This document shows, one piece after another, positions 15,574 through 16,578 of a DNA stretch of 16,578 nt. Where the stretch lies: contig JAVKLI010000030.1 in the NCBI GenBank assembly GCA_031539425.1, positions 1 to 16,578 of the forward strand. Reading direction: 5' to 3'. This DNA is from UBA4416 sp031539425. GTDB lineage: Bacteria; Bacteroidota; Bacteroidia; B-17B0; Aurantibacillaceae. Each line of letters opens with the position of its first letter. Position 1 is the first letter of the stretch. The position numbers and the translations under genes were made by a program. The notes under the pieces are model-generated. The model made no database searches. It was not told the origin of the DNA and saw only the letters and a list, made by a program, of their open reading frames with translations.

Positions 15574-16092
15574 TTATTCTTTTGGTTTTATCATGCTAAG
15601 GTAGTTATAGCTTTGCTGTAAAAAATCAGCTACATTATATTGAGAATTTAAAACAATACTAATGTTGTATAACGGATTATAAAAATTAGACATTTTACAT
15701 GAAGCTCTAATTAATTTACTTAAAGCATGCGCTCTTAAATCATGTTCTGGACATAAATTAATTATCAAATCAGAGTTGAATTTGTTTATACCTATTAATA
15801 CAATGTTTTTTGGAATTAAGAAATAAGTAACAAAAGATTTGGTTAAATAATTAAATGTTACTTTTCCATCAATAGAATTAGAAGATTCTAATTTGTTAGG
15901 TAAAATAAGCAAGTGCAATTTAATTTTTGTTTGCTCACATAGATGTGTAAAAGAAGCTATGTTTTGTAAATCTGCTTGTTCTAATATGAGCGTTATTTTT
16001 GATAACGAATTCCAATTGATAAAACGCTTAATAGTTTTAGGTTCACTTTTGTAACGTAAAATAATTTTACTTATAAATTTGCGTATAGACAT
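15574..16092 (-). CDS. DUF6913-like conserved hypothetical protein upstream of dapA
   Basis: A 172-residue protein without signal peptide or membrane helix; I do not recognise catalytic residues. The start is basic (MSIRKFISKIILRYKSEP), and the middle alternates strands and helices (KITLILEQADLQNI, IKLHLLILPN, KNIVLIGINKFNSDLIINLCP), suggesting a small alpha/beta fold. The conserved-looking block around LCPEHDLRAHALSKLIRASCKMSNFYNP, the size and the place just before dapA all fit the Bacteroidota family DUF6913. The family assignment is from memory of that arrangement, not from a profile match. The 3-bp gap to dapA implies one transcript, so a role linked to diaminopimelate or cell-wall supply is possible but unproven. 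Confidence 0.6.
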   Translation of the reverse strand: MSIRKFISKIILRYKSEPKTIKRFINWNSLSKITLILEQADLQNIASFTHLCEQTKIKLHLLILPNKLESSNSIDGKVTFNYLTKSFVTYFLIPKNIVLIGINKFNSDLIINLCPEHDLRAHALSKLIRASCKMSNFYNPLYNISIVLNSQYNVADFLQQSYNYLSMIKPKE

Positions 16093-16202
16093 CTAAATGA
16101 TAAAACTTACAATTATAAATATATTGAAATGTTTAAAACTAATTATTTAAAATTAAGTTGAATGAAAAAAATAATAGATTTTTGCGTATTATTTTAATTA
16201 AA

Positions 16203-16445
16203 ATGACATTAAAAAGCAATCAAATTACCTTATACGGTGCAGGCGAGTTAGGTTTAAAAACACTTAATTTTTTAAAATCACAAAATATTGACGTTCAATA
16301 TTTTATAGACAATAAACCTAAACCACCTATTAACCAAATTGAAGTATTAGAGCTTAATTCATTAAATTCTAGTCATGCTGTGCTTAATCATCTTATAATT
16401 GTTACAATTTGGTCGCCTCATGTGAACATAGGTAATATTATTTAA
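16203..16445 (+). pseudogene. truncated nucleotide-binding domain protein, FkbM-methyltransferase-like N-terminus
   Basis: From the ATG at 16203 the frame encodes about 80 residues: QITLYGAGELGLKTLNFLKS, then a second strand DVQYFIDNKP and a third ending LIIVTIWSPHVNIGNII. The GAGxLGxKxLxFL...DVxxFIDN pattern is a Rossmann-like unit found at the front of many FkbM-type methyltransferases and sugar-modifying enzymes. Such proteins normally continue for 200 or more residues, but here TAA follows at 16443-16445, in the middle of the expected fold. The adjoining DNA (from ~16446) could be the end of an insertion element, so I infer an interrupted gene. A TTG at 16158 would add 15 unlikely residues, so I prefer the ATG. 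It might alternatively be a genuine small protein. Confidence 0.5.
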
Positions 16446-16578
16446 AATCATTGTTGTCCGATAAAAATACGAATTAGCACTTTATCTCTTTAAGAAAGTT
16501 GATTTTATTGAATAGTATTTAAATTTCTGAAAGCGAAGCCCCCCTATGTATCAAATAAGTCTAATTTAGTTTGATTGA
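16446..16578. mobile_element. possible end of an insertion element running off the right edge
   Basis: The sequence after the truncated ORF changes character: ttgttgtccgataaaaatac (16452-16471) resembles an IS terminal region, and a run with gcgaagccccccta (16532-16545) is unusually GC-rich for this window. No ORF of note begins before the edge. Neither an inverted-repeat partner nor a transposase is inside the window, so this is a weak inference from the abrupt end of the neighbouring gene. Confidence 0.25.

Noticed and set aside
1..16578. CRISPR arrays, rRNA or tRNA genes, toxin-antitoxin pairs or known antiphage systems
   Set aside because: No regularly spaced repeats, foldable tRNA, rRNA-like stretch or recognisable effector families were found.

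Overview
The window is AT-rich (about 30% GC by eye) and almost certainly comes from a member of the Bacteroidota. Several signs agree: an OstA/LptA-like protein of the Bacteroidota type, a DUF6913-like gene directly upstream of dapA, a fold-III-type arginine decarboxylase of about 465 residues with the family's N-terminus, TAnnTTTG-like -7 promoter elements in place of sigma70 boxes, weak or absent Shine-Dalgarno sequences, and mostly TAA stops. I cannot resolve the family or genus.

Layout. The left edge (1-139) is the tail of something that looks like an IS5-family element. A rightward pair follows: an M16 peptidase (241-1476) and a CoaD-like adenylyltransferase with a 170-residue N-terminal extension (1480-2427). 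It converges on a leftward pair, HPPD (5138-3984) then an OstA-like protein (3953-2412). From a short divergent region, pth (5208-5771) leads a rightward run with a TlpA-like lipid- or envelope-associated thioredoxin-fold protein (5859-7265) and a GNAT/FemAB-like acyltransferase (7279-8481). A 410-bp gap (8482-8891) holds a decayed IS5-type transposase 3' end. Then come speA-like arginine decarboxylase (8892-10289) and trxB (10309-11250), converging on a tyrosine recombinase (12156-11260). An RluE/RsuA-type pseudouridine synthase (12311-12919) and metG (13017-14687) run rightward and meet the dapA/DUF6913-like operon (16092-14692). The right edge carries the first ~80 residues of a nucleotide-binding N-terminal domain (16203-16445) that stops abruptly beside sequence that may be another insertion element.

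Most of the window is ordinary core metabolism: translation (pth, metG, pseudouridine synthase), lysine/diaminopimelate (dapA), CoA (CoaD domain), polyamines (arginine decarboxylase), redox (trxB), tyrosine catabolism (HPPD), envelope (OstA-like) and chromosome dimer resolution (Xer-type recombinase). The unusual items are the CoaD fusion, whose extension resembles an HD phosphohydrolase domain with its metal ligands lost; a TlpA-like protein in which both redox cysteines are serine; a MetG without the C-terminal tRNA-binding domain; and two related IS remnants about 8.7 kb apart. I saw no tRNA, rRNA, CRISPR array or classic defence system.
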